Assembly: GCF_023821985.2 (NCBI RefSeq)
Contig: NZ_CP098805.1
Span: forward strand, 5,447,001 to 5,511,000
Direction of reading: 5' to 3'
Source: Dyadobacter chenhuakuii
GTDB taxonomy: Bacteria > Bacteroidota > Bacteroidia > Cytophagales > Spirosomataceae
Length of the DNA: 64,000 bases
This document shows positions 26,226 through 35,544 of this stretch, one piece after another. Position numbers and translations under genes: made by a program. The stretch's first letter is position 1, and each line of letters starts with the position of its first letter. Under the pieces are notes generated by a model. It was not told the DNA's origin. It did no database searches and saw only the letters and a list, made by a program, of their open reading frames with translations.

Positions 26226-26582
26226 AGTGTTTTTGTAAAATTTGAATAATAAAATGTTAGCCTAAAAACGTCGACTGGTGATATATAGTATACTTGAAAT
26301 AAAAACAAAAATAACAATCTCACGCTCAGCAAAATCTGGGAGAAATTATATTGTGAAGCTCCCCAATCGATCACCAAGCCTGCATTTATCGAGTTAACGT
26401 AAGAATAAGATAAATGGTATAAGGCAAGATTATTTTACAAATATAAATTAAAGTTTCGCAAACTGATCACTTTCAATTACCTGCTGGTTTACAAAAACCG
26501 TTTAATAATTGCCGAAATCCAAGGTATTTTAAATAATTTCCGGATTCCATAGTACTATATACGGAGCCTGTCAATAGTGATG
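26226..26582 (-). other. Intergenic region upstream of gldK
   Basis: This 357-base AT-rich stretch separates porP from gldK. I see no gene. Two minus-strand matches to TAnnTTTG occur, TATTTTTG at 26313-26306 (with TTTG 16 bases further upstream) and TATATTTG at 26445-26438. Either could serve a gldK promoter. Such matches are expected by chance in AT-rich DNA. Confidence 0.35.
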
Positions 26583-27560
26583 TCAAAACCTGAAACGCGG
26601 CGTCCGGATGATTGTCTTCTTGCCAAACTTCGGAGATGGCAGCGCGTACGACAACATCACTTCGAAAGACGACGGTGCTTTGGAATCATTTCCTCCTAAT
26701 ACAAGATCATACGCTCCTGATAACCTAAGCGATTGATCCGGTAGCAAATAAATCCCCCCCATCACAATAAAATAGGTGTCCTGCTGTCTGTAAGTTCCAC
26801 CGATCCAGTAACGTTTGTTATAGGTAACTGTTGCGCCGCCCTCGGCAGAGAACGTGCTGATGTCGGATTTTAATAGTACAATTGGCTGTATATCAAGAAG
26901 GTAGCCCAATTCGATGTTTAGACCTGCGTTGAAGTATAATGTCTTCGGTAATGGGTTAGTCGCTGTTGTTGATCCGAGCTGGTATTTTGGTTCCAGTAAG
27001 TGATTTAAAGAAACGCCTGCATAGAATGTTTCATTCTCAAAACGGGCCCCTACAGAAAAATCAGGATTGATTTCTGAAATGTTTCCGGTTGGAATCAACG
27101 GATCATCCAAATCCTGATATCTTAATTTGCTGTAATCGATTGATTGTCTGAATAATCCTGCGCTCGCCCCAACCTGGAAATTACCACCAAAAGCCGGAAT
27201 CTTATATGCTGCTGACAATTTGAAATCCTGATCCGTACGCGGGCCGCTGCGGTCATTCAGTGCGTAAAAGCCTATCCCGAAATTCTTGATAGGCATACTG
27301 AATGAGAAAAGTTGCGTTGACAATGCACCACCTTCATCCGAAATATTTGTTCCCTGATAGCCAGCATATTGCGTTCTGTGCGTGAGCTGAAACTTCGTAA
27401 GCCCGTCTGCGCCGGCAGCTGCTGGATTAAGGTAAAGCTGGTTAAGAGAAAATAAGCTGAATTGTGCGTCTTTCTGTGCCATCGCACCGCTGGTGGTCAG
27501 GAGTATTATTGCAAGCAGCCGGATATATTTAATACTTCGAATAATAAAAGTCAAAGTCAT
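26583..27560 (-). CDS. PorP/SprF-family type IX secretion outer-membrane protein
   Basis: A 325-residue protein with a signal peptide (LLAIILLTTSGAMAQ) and the family start KDAQFSLFSLNQLYLNPAAAG. The remainder is a predicted beta barrel with many aromatic strand ends, and it finishes with phenylalanine (RTPRFRF). PorP/SprF proteins sit in the outer membrane and help T9SS assembly or adhesin secretion. Its position directly upstream of gldKLMN mirrors the porP-porK-porL-porM-porN order of Porphyromonas gingivalis, which favours the PorP role over the many SprF paralogues. Confidence 0.92.
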   Translation of the reverse strand: MTLTFIIRSIKYIRLLAIILLTTSGAMAQKDAQFSLFSLNQLYLNPAAAGADGLTKFQLTHRTQYAGYQGTNISDEGGALSTQLFSFSMPIKNFGIGFYALNDRSGPRTDQDFKLSAAYKIPAFGGNFQVGASAGLFRQSIDYSKLRYQDLDDPLIPTGNISEINPDFSVGARFENETFYAGVSLNHLLEPKYQLGSTTATNPLPKTLYFNAGLNIELGYLLDIQPIVLLKSDISTFSAEGGATVTYNKRYWIGGTYRQQDTYFIVMGGIYLLPDQSLRLSGAYDLVLGGNDSKAPSSFEVMLSYALPSPKFGKKTIIRTPRFRF

Positions 27561-27645
27561 GCCTGTGGGTTTGGTTAAGGAACACGCTGGGAGTTTTCGG
27601 ATTTTATTTATAACGCATATTGCTTAAAAAAATTGATAAAATAAC

Positions 27646-27678
27646 AAAAAAGCCCCGGAAATTTTCCGGGGCTTTTTT
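27646..27678 (-). terminator. Terminator between hemD and porP
   Basis: A perfect 16-bp stem made of six A-T pairs and GCCCCGGAAA / TTTCCGGGGC with a one-base loop. It follows hemD by 15 bases and separates it from porP-gldKLMN. Confidence 0.85.
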
Positions 27679-27692
27679 GGACGAAATTCGGT

Positions 27693-28475
27693 CTAAACAT
27701 TGTTCGCTTGCCTGATATAAAGGTCAAGCGCGCCGGTCATGGATGGTGCATTTGGCAAAGGTGCCTGAATGTCCAGAAAAAGTCCTGCATCTGTAACCGC
27801 TTTCGCCGTTGTAGGGCCGAAAGCCGCAATTCTGGTGTAATTTTGCTTGAAGTCAGGGAAGTTGTCGTATAATGATTTGATCCCGGACGGACTAAAAAAC
27901 GCTATAATGTCGTAGTAAACATCTTCCAGGTCAGAAAGATCGGCTGAGCCTGTTTGATACATGGTAGCCTCAGTGAAGTGGAACTCCTCCGTATCTGCAA
28001 ACTCCGGAATATCGTTTTTGCGTACGTCCGAACATGGATATAGGAATTTCTCTTTCTTGTGTTTCCGCATCAGCTCGATCAGTTCGGCAGCCGTCTTGGT
28101 GCCTGTAAAGATCTTTCTTTTGCGAATGACGATGTATTTCTGAAGATAATTGGCAGTCTGTTCTGAGATGCAGAAATATTTCATTGTTGCCGGCACCTCA
28201 ACTCTTCCCTCGTTACAAATCCGGAAAAAATGATCAATGGCGTTACGGCTTGTAAAAATGACCGCAGTATGATCCAGAATGTTGATTTTTTGTTTACGGA
28301 AGTCTTTGTAAGAAACTCCGTCGATTTGTATAAACGGCCTGAAATCTACTTTGATGTTATACTTTTTGGCCAATTCATAATAAGGTGAATTCTCGTCGGC
28401 TGGTCTGGATTGACTAACTAAAAGACTGGTTACTTTTTTAAGCCGCTCCTGATCAAAATTGATGGTATCACTCAT
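27693..28475 (-). CDS. hemD: Uroporphyrinogen-III synthase
   Basis: A 260-residue HemD-family enzyme that closes and inverts hydroxymethylbilane to uroporphyrinogen III in haem synthesis. The two-lobed fold is suggested by VIFTSRNAIDHFF (first lobe), FLYPCSDVRKNDIPE, then IIAFFSPSGIKSLYDNFP and AAFGPTTAKAVTDAGL (second lobe). Sequence is poorly conserved in this family, but the order of these segments is characteristic. The neighbouring DUF4271 gene upstream is commonly linked with hemD in Bacteroidota. Its promoter may lie inside the end of that gene (TACCTTTG at 28574-28567 on the minus strand). Confidence 0.88.
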   Translation of the reverse strand: MSDTINFDQERLKKVTSLLVSQSRPADENSPYYELAKKYNIKVDFRPFIQIDGVSYKDFRKQKINILDHTAVIFTSRNAIDHFFRICNEGRVEVPATMKYFCISEQTANYLQKYIVIRKRKIFTGTKTAAELIELMRKHKKEKFLYPCSDVRKNDIPEFADTEEFHFTEATMYQTGSADLSDLEDVYYDIIAFFSPSGIKSLYDNFPDFKQNYTRIAAFGPTTAKAVTDAGLFLDIQAPLPNAPSMTGALDLYIRQANNV

Positions 28476-28517
28476 GTATAATCCTCATTAGTTTAAGTTC
28501 CGTTTCACTCTCTGCAA

Positions 28518-29699
28518 TTACAAAGCAAACTTTATGCCGACAATGAGCGGGATTATTTCAATGACGCAAAGGTACGAAAATAAATACAGATTAATCAACG
28601 AGCCCGGCGGCTTGGTGACAATGTACAAGGCCAGGAATCTCGCGGAATAGAATAGCAAAAATGGGGCCAGAACATACATTCGCATCTCGGTCAGCCAGTT
28701 TATGTGGTTGAAACTGAGCGTGAAAACGAACAGAAACAATGCTGCATAAAAGAGGTAAGAGGATTGTATTATTTTAAGAAAGATAATGTCGACCTGCTTA
28801 TCCAGATTCAGCATATTTCCTGCCATCACCATGCAGATGTATTTGACATAAGTTAGCAGAAAGAAGATCGCGGAAAGGATAAAGAAGTCACCCAGAATTT
28901 CGAGTGTATTAGACTTTTCAGACAATATCGTGCTGACAGAAAATACATTAAGCTTATTGGCCGAAAAGAAAACGACTATGAAGCTCATCAGCATGGATGT
29001 GATGATGACGAAGAAAACTACCGTGTTGCTATAAGGCTTGTTAATCTTTGAAAGCTGGTCCCTCGGATCGTTGTTGAAAAACTCAATAGGATTAATCAAA
29101 CGTATAAAGGACAGGGGATTAGCATTGTAAATCCACACGCTGAGTATCAGGATTAGAATCAGAGAAATTGCAGCAAAGTTACCGAACGGTGTAAATGTGA
29201 TGGGTTTGATATTGATAAAATTCCGCCCGGCCTGTTCAATCGTCGTAGGGTCATTTAATTTCTTTTTGTTACAAAGCAACACAGATTTATCTCCGATCCC
29301 GGCACTGCCGTAAATAGTGAGCAGCAATTCGTCCTTTTTGTAGATTTTATAGAGGCTGTCAATGTTCAGCTCCTGCCACTCATTTCTGTTAATTTTGTTT
29401 TGAAGTGATCCTTCCAGGAATAAGTAACTCTCCGTTTCCGCTTTTAAAAGCAGGACATAACGGCGGTTCTTCAGCAGATCAACATACAGGCTCACATAGC
29501 GCGCGCCTTCATTTACGCCCTGGGAGAAATGGACGTAGTTCTTGTATTGGGGATTGTAAACCAGCCAGTCGTTCTGGTAATCGTAAACCGGGAAATATTG
29601 TTCGGGAGGATTGACCTTGGCCGCGCCGGAAGCGAATGTCCCGGAAATGGAAAAAGCTATTAGAAAAGCCCAAAAAAGCGTAAAAGATATGGACTTCAT
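28518..29699 (-). CDS. DUF4271 membrane protein
   Basis: A 393-residue membrane protein. It has a signal peptide, an extracytoplasmic domain of about 150 residues (YQNDWLVYNPQYKNYVHF) and a C-terminal region with about seven membrane segments from residue 175 on, which corresponds to DUF4271. The function is unknown. The gene regularly neighbours hemD in Bacteroidota; there is no biochemical reason visible in the sequence. It lies 42 bases upstream of hemD and is separated from sucD by a terminator. Confidence 0.85.
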   Translation of the reverse strand: MKSISFTLFWAFLIAFSISGTFASGAAKVNPPEQYFPVYDYQNDWLVYNPQYKNYVHFSQGVNEGARYVSLYVDLLKNRRYVLLLKAETESYLFLEGSLQNKINRNEWQELNIDSLYKIYKKDELLLTIYGSAGIGDKSVLLCNKKKLNDPTTIEQAGRNFINIKPITFTPFGNFAAISLILILILSVWIYNANPLSFIRLINPIEFFNNDPRDQLSKINKPYSNTVVFFVIITSMLMSFIVVFFSANKLNVFSVSTILSEKSNTLEILGDFFILSAIFFLLTYVKYICMVMAGNMLNLDKQVDIIFLKIIQSSYLFYAALFLFVFTLSFNHINWLTEMRMYVLAPFLLFYSARFLALYIVTKPPGSLINLYLFSYLCVIEIIPLIVGIKFAL

Positions 29700-29705
29700 T
29701 GTTAT

Positions 29706-29732
29706 AAAAAAGGGCGGGGTTTCCCCAGCCCT
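29706..29732 (-). terminator. Rho-independent terminator of sucD
   Basis: GC-rich hairpin with arms GGGCGGGG and CCCC-A-GCCC (one bulged A) around a TTT loop, followed on the minus strand by six T. It lies 27 bases after the sucD stop. Confidence 0.8.
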
Positions 29733-29759
29733 CTTATCAAGTGATATGTAAGCAGATTA

Positions 29760-30638
29760 CTATTTTCTTCCAAGTGCGATCAGCATGGTTTCGCCGATCA
29801 ATGCAGGTGACTCGGCTACAAAAATACCCGACTCTTTCATAATCCTGATTTTAGCCTCAGCCGTATCGTCAGCACCGCCGATGATCGCACCAGCGTGGCC
29901 CATTCTGCGTCCTTTCGGAGCAGTTTGTCCGGCGATGAAACCGACAACAGGTTTTTTGTTTCCAGTAGATTTGATGTAGTTGGCTGCATCCGCTTCCATA
30001 CTTCCACCAATTTCACCGATCATTACAATCGCTTCTGTTTCAGGATCGTTCATTAGTAACTCAACTGCCTCTTTGGTTGTAGTTCCAATGATTGGGTCAC
30101 CACCGATCCCGATTGCAGTTGTTTGTCCAAGTCCGGCGCGCGTTAGCTGGTCAACAGCCTCATAAGTAAGCGTTCCAGATTTTGACACGATGCCGATGGT
30201 TCCTTTCTTGAAAATAAAGCCTGGCATGATGCCCACTTTACATTCTTCTGCGGTAATAACACCCGGGCAGTTAGGTCCGATCAGGCGGCAATTTTTGTTT
30301 TTGATATATTCTTTTGCCTGCATCATGTCTTTGGTAGGAATACCTTCGGTGATACAAACGATAACGCCAATTCCAGCATCAGCAGCTTCCATTATAGCAT
30401 CAGCAGCAAAAGCCGGCGGAACGAAAATGATAGATACATCAGCGCCGGTAGCACGCACAGCCTGGTCAACGGTGTTGAAAACAGGTCTTTCCAAGTGAGA
30501 AAGGCCGCCTTTGCCCGGAGTTACGCCACCTACGACATTAGTACCGTACTCGATCATTTGCTGGGCATGAAAAGAGCCCTCCGATCCGGTAAATCCCTGA
30601 ACTATAATCTTAGAATTTTTATTAACTAAAACGCTCAT
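29760..30638 (-). CDS. sucD: Succinyl-CoA synthetase, alpha subunit
   Basis: A 292-residue subunit of the citric acid cycle enzyme that makes ATP or GTP from succinyl-CoA. [20 protein letters not shown] forms the N-terminal CoA-binding Rossmann fold, GPNCPGVI is conserved, and the phosphorylated histidine lies in [13 protein letters not shown]. The length is normal. The beta subunit gene (sucC) is not adjacent, which is usual in many Bacteroidota. Confidence 0.96.
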   Translation of the reverse strand: MSVLVNKNSKIIVQGFTGSEGSFHAQQMIEYGTNVVGGVTPGKGGLSHLERPVFNTVDQAVRATGADVSIIFVPPAFAADAIMEAADAGIGVIVCITEGIPTKDMMQAKEYIKNKNCRLIGPNCPGVITAEECKVGIMPGFIFKKGTIGIVSKSGTLTYEAVDQLTRAGLGQTTAIGIGGDPIIGTTTKEAVELLMNDPETEAIVMIGEIGGSMEADAANYIKSTGNKKPVVGFIAGQTAPKGRRMGHAGAIIGGADDTAEAKIRIMKESGIFVAESPALIGETMLIALGRK

Positions 30639-30741
30639 GTTGGTAAATCAGTTTTTTTGGTAAAAGTAGAACGAAAAGCACGAAGTAGCAAAATGTAGCC
30701 AGAATTTGTAAATTGCTTTTCTGACAATATTAAGCAGGTTT

Positions 30742-31344
30742 ATGCAGATACTCAGCAGTCCACATATATTTTCTAACTTGGTTTTAAGTTTTACCAGCAT
30801 ATTTATTTTCTCCCGGTATTTCCGGACGCAGCCGTTTATCAGCAGGTGGCTTTGGGGCATATTTCTGTTTTTCACTGCGCTCGTTGCCCTCACAGACTTG
30901 CTTGTCTACGTGGGCGTAGAAAGTTTCGAAAAACTGTACGGGGTCATCACGGCAGGTGAAATGACATTAGGCGCATTCTGCCTCGTCTCTGCATCCTGGT
31001 GCCTCATTATGCGATATCGGGCCGGGACATACTTTTTTGCGTCCACCATTGGGTTGGGATTACTCCTTATGTATTGCATTACCTGGTTTCGTGTAGAATA
31101 TGTGGGCCTCATTATTAAATCGCTGGCTATCCTGATCACATTGCTGATATCCTGTGTAGGGCTGGCAAGCCGTCAGAAGAGTGCGTTGTGGGTGATATTT
31201 TCAATGATGCTGCTCGCTTTATCTACGAAATCCGGGAAGCTTCCCATTCCCATGGATCCCGTCGATATTAACCATTATATGATGGTGCTGTCCGTGATTT
31301 GCGTAGGAAGAGCGGCGCGCGATCAATATAAAATCCTGTTTTAA
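30742..31344 (+). CDS. Polytopic membrane protein, function unknown
   Basis: A 200-residue protein with about seven hydrophobic helices and almost no soluble part. The first helices (LVLSFTSIFIFSRYF, WLWGIFLFFTALVALTDLL) and RYRAGTYFFASTIG look like a small seven-helix family often found in Bacteroidota. I see no catalytic motif. It is divergent from sucD with a gap of 103 bases that may hold both promoters. The gene after it is azurin on the same strand, about 100 bases on. Confidence 0.75.
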   Translation: MQILSSPHIFSNLVLSFTSIFIFSRYFRTQPFISRWLWGIFLFFTALVALTDLLVYVGVESFEKLYGVITAGEMTLGAFCLVSASWCLIMRYRAGTYFFASTIGLGLLLMYCITWFRVEYVGLIIKSLAILITLLISCVGLASRQKSALWVIFSMMLLALSTKSGKLPIPMDPVDINHYMMVLSVICVGRAARDQYKILF

Positions 31345-31448
31345 GATCTATTTATCAAACAAATGTTAATGGATTGTTTTTTTTAAATACCGCGTCGTAA
31401 ATTGCACCAGTTAATTATCAAACAATCAAGTTTACTAATACTCTTAAT

Positions 31449-31943
31449 ATGAAAACGACGAAGTATGGCGTAATGCTTCTTGCCTCAGTTTTGGCTTTCG
31501 GAGCGGTTACAATGAACACTGCTGAGGCTAAATTGCCTGCCAAAGCAGTTGTTAGCGATGTGAAACAAGCTAAAACCATCGTAATAAAAGGAAGTGACGC
31601 AATGCAGTTTGACCTGAAAGAGATCAAAGTGAAAGCCGGACAAAAAGTGAAGCTTACTTTGACACACTCCGGAAAACTTGCTAAGGCTGCAATGGGCCAC
31701 AACTGGGTTTTGTTGAAGCCAGGAACTGACGTTGCTGCATTCGGTTCAAAAGCGGCTGCTGCAAGAGAAACGGAATACATTCCTGCATCAGAAAAAGCAA
31801 GTATCCTTGCGCATACCAAACTTGTTGGTGGCGGCGAAAGCGACACAGTTGAATTTACTGCACCTGCAAAAGGAACATATACTTACATATGCAGTTTCCC
31901 AGGTCACTATGCATTGATGAAAGGAACATTCATCGTTGAATAA
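31449..31943 (+). CDS. Azurin-like blue copper protein
   Basis: A 164-residue periplasmic cupredoxin with a signal peptide ending near AEA. The four type 1 copper ligands are readable: His in MGHNWVL, then Cys, His and Met in CSFPGHYALMKG. Azurins shuttle single electrons, for example to cytochrome oxidases or nitrite reductase. The C-terminal GTYTYICSFPGH is diagnostic. No oxidase gene is nearby. A strong terminator follows; the next gene (TlpA-like) is convergent. Confidence 0.93.
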   Translation: MKTTKYGVMLLASVLAFGAVTMNTAEAKLPAKAVVSDVKQAKTIVIKGSDAMQFDLKEIKVKAGQKVKLTLTHSGKLAKAAMGHNWVLLKPGTDVAAFGSKAAAARETEYIPASEKASILAHTKLVGGGESDTVEFTAPAKGTYTYICSFPGHYALMKGTFIVE

Positions 31944-31958
31944 GGAATAGATTAACAC

Positions 31959-31995
31959 AAAAAAAGCGCTGGTCATGATGATCAGCGCTTTTTTT
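31959..31995. terminator. Bidirectional terminator between azurin and TlpA-like genes
   Basis: A perfect 13-bp stem of seven A-T pairs plus GCGCTG / CAGCGC, with an inner partly paired loop. A and T runs on both sides allow it to act on both strands. Confidence 0.85.
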
Positions 31996-32009
31996 GCGTC
32001 CAGTAAGAT

Positions 32010-32555
32010 CTATATTTCAGCCAGTTGCTTATCGATCAGATCCGTGATTTCGGGGCGGTCCCATTGTGAAGCGCCAACTTCTTCGACCAATATTTTGCCT
32101 TTATAAATAATGTAAGTCCGGGGGATCGCATTGCCGTCCAGGGCAGGTGGGTATGCTCCTGCAAACTGATAAAACGGCAGCTTATAACCTTTACGCGCAA
32201 TGAACGGATTCACTGTTTCAGCATCTTCGTCTGAGATAATGTAGAATGCGACTTTTTCGTGGGCTTTGTATTTATCATACAATTTCTGAATGCCCGGCAT
32301 CTCCATGTTACAAGGGCCGCACCAGGTTGCCCACACATTCACAAACACCAGCTTATCTTCATCCATAGCCACCGGTTTACCTTCCAGATCTCGCAGTTCC
32401 GACAAGTATACGGAGGCTGTTTCTGCTTGTCCGGGTGCAGCGCTTTCTACGTTAGCTTCCTTGTTATCAATGGGTTTAACAAATGAATAATAAACGGCGG
32501 CAGCTGCGACGATGAGCAGAACGATGAGAAAAAATTTCCTTGAATTAGCTGTCAT
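32010..32555 (-). CDS. TlpA-family thiol:disulfide oxidoreductase
   Basis: A 181-residue protein with an N-terminal membrane anchor (FFLIVLLIVAAAAVYYSFV) and an extracytoplasmic thioredoxin fold. The active site is WATWCGPCNMEM, and the cis-proline segment is AIPRTYII. Proteins of this kind reduce disulfides in the periplasm, often for cytochrome c maturation. I start at 32555 (MTANSRKF), because the 24 upstream residues would bury the anchor. It converges with azurin; a role in keeping the copper-site cysteine reduced is possible but unproven. Confidence 0.9.
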   Translation of the reverse strand: MTANSRKFFLIVLLIVAAAAVYYSFVKPIDNKEANVESAAPGQAETASVYLSELRDLEGKPVAMDEDKLVFVNVWATWCGPCNMEMPGIQKLYDKYKAHEKVAFYIISDEDAETVNPFIARKGYKLPFYQFAGAYPPALDGNAIPRTYIIYKGKILVEEVGASQWDRPEITDLIDKQLAEI

Positions 32556-32750
32556 AATGGTGTGGAATAAATGAAAAATGAGTTTCCAAAACTGCAATTG
32601 GTCCGTTAAAAGTAGCCATATTCTCAATAACCTTCCTCAAAAACCGCGTTCGAAAAATAGGGCATTTGTTTTTTTGATGCGTAGTAGGAATTTGAATACT
32701 TTTATAGGATAATAAAAAACATATCTGATTTGAGGAAACGCTTTACATTC

Positions 32751-34094
32751 ATGAAAGTTTTATTTTTTGGTCTGATTACCTTCATTGCAATCCTTTTACC
32801 TGGCTCCACTTTTGCTCAACGATCGGCTGCGGAATTTTTTGAAGAAGGGAATACAAGAGCCGGAACAGGGGATTTTAACGGCGCAATGCAAGCCTATTCC
32901 ACAGTAATTTCCATGAGTCCCGAACATGCGCCGAGCTATTTTAACCGCGGGCTGGCGAAGGCAAATCTTAAAGATTACCGCGGGGCTGTTCAGGACTATA
33001 ACCGCGCCATTGAGCTCAATCCCAAAGAAGCACTTTATTACCAGAGCCGCGGCGTAAGCAAAAGCTTGCAGGATGATTTTTCTTCGGCCATTGAAGATTA
33101 TTCGAAAGCATTGGAACTGAATGCCGAAGATCCGAAGATCTACTACAACCGCGGCGTGAGCTATGCCAAATTGAAAAAGCACAGAAGCGCGCTTACCGAT
33201 CTCGATCGTGCTCTATCACTCAATCCCGATGAACTTGCAGCTTTATATGCACGGGGAAATTGCAAGCAGGATTTGCAGGAGTATGCGGGCAGCCTGGCCG
33301 ATTTTACACGAGTGATAGAATTGAGCCCTAAAAGAACAGGCGCTTATGCAGGCCGGGGTTTGGCAAAAATTGAGCTAGGCGATTTTCAAGGCGCAGCAGC
33401 AGATTTTACGCGTGCCATTGAATTGAGTCCTAATGAAAGCGAATTCTATGAAAAGCGTGGCTTTGCCAAAAATAAAATTGAGGATTATCAGGGCGCCATT
33501 ATCGATTTTGACAAAACCATTCAATTAAATCCTGAAAACTATCAGGCATTTTACGGAAGAGGTTATGCCAAGGGCAAACTCAATGATACACGTGGCGCAA
33601 TATCAGATCTTTCAACATCTATTGATTTGAAAAACAGCTATATAGGCGATCCGAAAAAGATTACCTACGCTGGTAAAATTAACCGCGAAGCGCTGGACGG
33701 ATTAAGAGATCAGGTTCAGCAGAATATTAAGATAGAACATTTAAGCGATGACAGGGCACAGGCATACTTTGTCCGGGGCATAAACAAGGCGAAGGTGGGC
33801 GAGACGAAGGGCGCTATTCAGGATCTGACGACTGCTGTTGAGCTTAATCCTACTTATAGCACAGCATTCTTCTCACGTGCAATGATCCGTTCCGCAACGG
33901 GTGACCAGATGGGCGCCGTCATGGATTTTTCCAGCTCAATCAAATTGCGTTCAGATTATCCGGAAGCGTATTATTTGAGAGGAATCCTGAAAAACAGCCT
34001 TGGTGAAATCAATGACGGCTGCCTGGACCTGAGCAGGGCAGGGGAGTTGGGTTACCAGCAGGCATACAAAGTGATCAGCAGTTACTGCAATTAG
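32751..34094 (+). CDS. Secreted tetratricopeptide-repeat protein
   Basis: A 447-residue protein with a signal peptide (VLFFGLITFIAILLPGSTFAQ) and about ten TPR units filling the rest, with consensus-like segments such as YYNRGVSYAKLKKHRSALTD and GAIIDFDKTIQLNPENYQAF. It probably scaffolds protein contacts in the periplasm. An in-frame TTG at 32730 would add seven residues; the ATG at 32751 gives the better signal peptide. It is convergent with the superoxide dismutase gene. Confidence 0.9.
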   Translation: MKVLFFGLITFIAILLPGSTFAQRSAAEFFEEGNTRAGTGDFNGAMQAYSTVISMSPEHAPSYFNRGLAKANLKDYRGAVQDYNRAIELNPKEALYYQSRGVSKSLQDDFSSAIEDYSKALELNAEDPKIYYNRGVSYAKLKKHRSALTDLDRALSLNPDELAALYARGNCKQDLQEYAGSLADFTRVIELSPKRTGAYAGRGLAKIELGDFQGAAADFTRAIELSPNESEFYEKRGFAKNKIEDYQGAIIDFDKTIQLNPENYQAFYGRGYAKGKLNDTRGAISDLSTSIDLKNSYIGDPKKITYAGKINREALDGLRDQVQQNIKIEHLSDDRAQAYFVRGINKAKVGETKGAIQDLTTAVELNPTYSTAFFSRAMIRSATGDQMGAVMDFSSSIKLRSDYPEAYYLRGILKNSLGEINDGCLDLSRAGELGYQQAYKVISSYCN

Positions 34095-34110
34095 TATTTT
34101 TTAAGCAAAT

Positions 34111-34149
34111 AAGAAGGGGTTACCGATCATTGATCGGTAACCCCTTCTT
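34111..34149. terminator. Hairpin terminator between TPR and superoxide dismutase genes
   Basis: A perfect 19-bp stem (arms 34111-34129 and 34131-34149) with a single-base loop; T runs after it are weak on both strands. It lies between convergent genes. Confidence 0.75.
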
Positions 34150-34172
34150 TCTAATAACATAACGTACCGATA

Positions 34173-34883
34173 TTAAGCCTTCTTCATTTTTTCAGCCACT
34201 TTATCCCAGTTTACCACATCCCAGAATGCTTTAATGTAATCCGGGCGTTTGTTTTGATAATGCAGATAATAAGCATGTTCCCAAACGTCCAATCCCAGGA
34301 TAGGCGTTCCTTTAAAATCAGAGACATCCATCAATGGGTTATCCTGGTTTGGAGTCGAGCCGATCGCAAGTTTGCCATCTTTCACCACCAACCAAGCCCA
34401 TCCCGAACCAAAACGCGTTGTTGCTGCTTTGGCAAATTCTTCTTTAAATTTATCCATAGACCCAAACTGACCGTTGATTGCATCAGCAACCGGGCCGGCT
34501 GGTGCAGCAGCCTTTTTAGGTCCCATTACTTCCCAGAAAAAAGTATGGTTCCAGTGACCTCCGCCATTATTGCGAATCGCTGCTGGTGCTTTGCCGATTG
34601 ATTTAATGATATCATCGAGCGATTTTTTCTCGTATTCCGTTCCTTTTACAGCGTCGTTCAGGTTTTTCACATAGGCCGCATGGTGTTTGCCATAATGGAT
34701 CTCCATGGTTTGCTTGTCAATGCTCGGTTCCAACGCACCAAAATCGTACGGCAGCGGAGCTTGTTTGAATGGTGCCATTTCAGCTGGCAGGCCTTCTCCT
34801 GATTTTGCAAATGCCTGGCTGGACAATGCGCTCATCGCCAATGAACTGCCTGCTAATGTTTTTAGGAAGTCGGTTCTATTCAT
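34173..34883 (-). CDS. Superoxide dismutase (Fe/Mn family), exported
   Basis: A 236-residue SOD. The metal ligands are in [13 protein letters not shown] (His), [10 protein letters not shown] (His) and [11 protein letters not shown] (Asp and His). Unlike the cytoplasmic enzyme it carries an N-terminal export signal, [20 protein letters not shown], with an AFA cleavage site. The N-R-x-D-FLK stretch resembles a twin-arginine signal with only one arginine. It would remove superoxide in the periplasm or outside the cell. The iron or manganese preference cannot be settled by eye. Confidence 0.93.
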   Translation of the reverse strand: MNRTDFLKTLAGSSLAMSALSSQAFAKSGEGLPAEMAPFKQAPLPYDFGALEPSIDKQTMEIHYGKHHAAYVKNLNDAVKGTEYEKKSLDDIIKSIGKAPAAIRNNGGGHWNHTFFWEVMGPKKAAAPAGPVADAINGQFGSMDKFKEEFAKAATTRFGSGWAWLVVKDGKLAIGSTPNQDNPLMDVSDFKGTPILGLDVWEHAYYLHYQNKRPDYIKAFWDVVNWDKVAEKMKKA

Positions 34884-34911
34884 AACAGTCTTTTAGTAAA
34901 GTGTTTAGTTC

Positions 34912-35526
34912 TTAATCGTAGGCCACCCGGCTCACGATGCTGCGCCCAAGGGTGATTTCATCCGCATATTCGAGGTCGCCACCGATAGGGATGCCCCGGG
35001 CAATCGTACTCATCTTTACACCCGTCGATTTCAGTTTTTTCTGTAAATAAAAAGCTGTCGTATCGCCTTCCATCGTAGGACTTAGAGCCAGAATGATCTC
35101 CTTTACAGGTTCTGAATCTTCCGGATGTTCTATTCTTTTTATTAAAGAATCAATTTGCAGGTCCGAAGGGCCAATTCCTTCCAACGGAGAAATAATTCCC
35201 CCTAAAACATGATAAAGCCCCTTATATTGGTTGGTTGACTCGATTGCCAGCACATCTCGCGTATCTACAACCACGCAAATGATCGAATGGTCACGCCTGG
35301 GGCTGCTGCAAATGTTGCATAGCCGGTCATCGGCAATATTGTGGCACTTTTCGCAATACGAAGTTTTGGTACGCATGTTGATCAGGGCCTCGGAAAGGGA
35401 TCTGGTTTGTTCCTCCTCTCTTTTAAGCAAATGTAATGCCAGACGCAGCGCTGTTTTTTTTCCTATACCCGGCAAACGGGAGATTTCACTTACGGCTTCC
35501 TCAATAAGACGTGAGGGGTAATTCAT
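34912..35526 (-). CDS. recR: Recombination protein RecR
   Basis: A 204-residue DNA-repair protein that acts with RecO and RecF to load RecA at gaps. The helix-hairpin-helix start (SRLPGIGKKTALRLALHLL), the four-cysteine zinc finger CEKCHN...CNIC, and the Toprim domain with LALSPTMEGDTTAFYL and the C-terminal ARGIPIGGDLEYADEITL are all present. It lies 18 bases after the clpS gene (on the same strand), forming a small operon. Confidence 0.96.
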   Translation of the reverse strand: MNYPSRLIEEAVSEISRLPGIGKKTALRLALHLLKREEEQTRSLSEALINMRTKTSYCEKCHNIADDRLCNICSSPRRDHSIICVVVDTRDVLAIESTNQYKGLYHVLGGIISPLEGIGPSDLQIDSLIKRIEHPEDSEPVKEIILALSPTMEGDTTAFYLQKKLKSTGVKMSTIARGIPIGGDLEYADEITLGRSIVSRVAYD

Positions 35527-35544
35527 GTGAAAAGTTGAGTGAGA

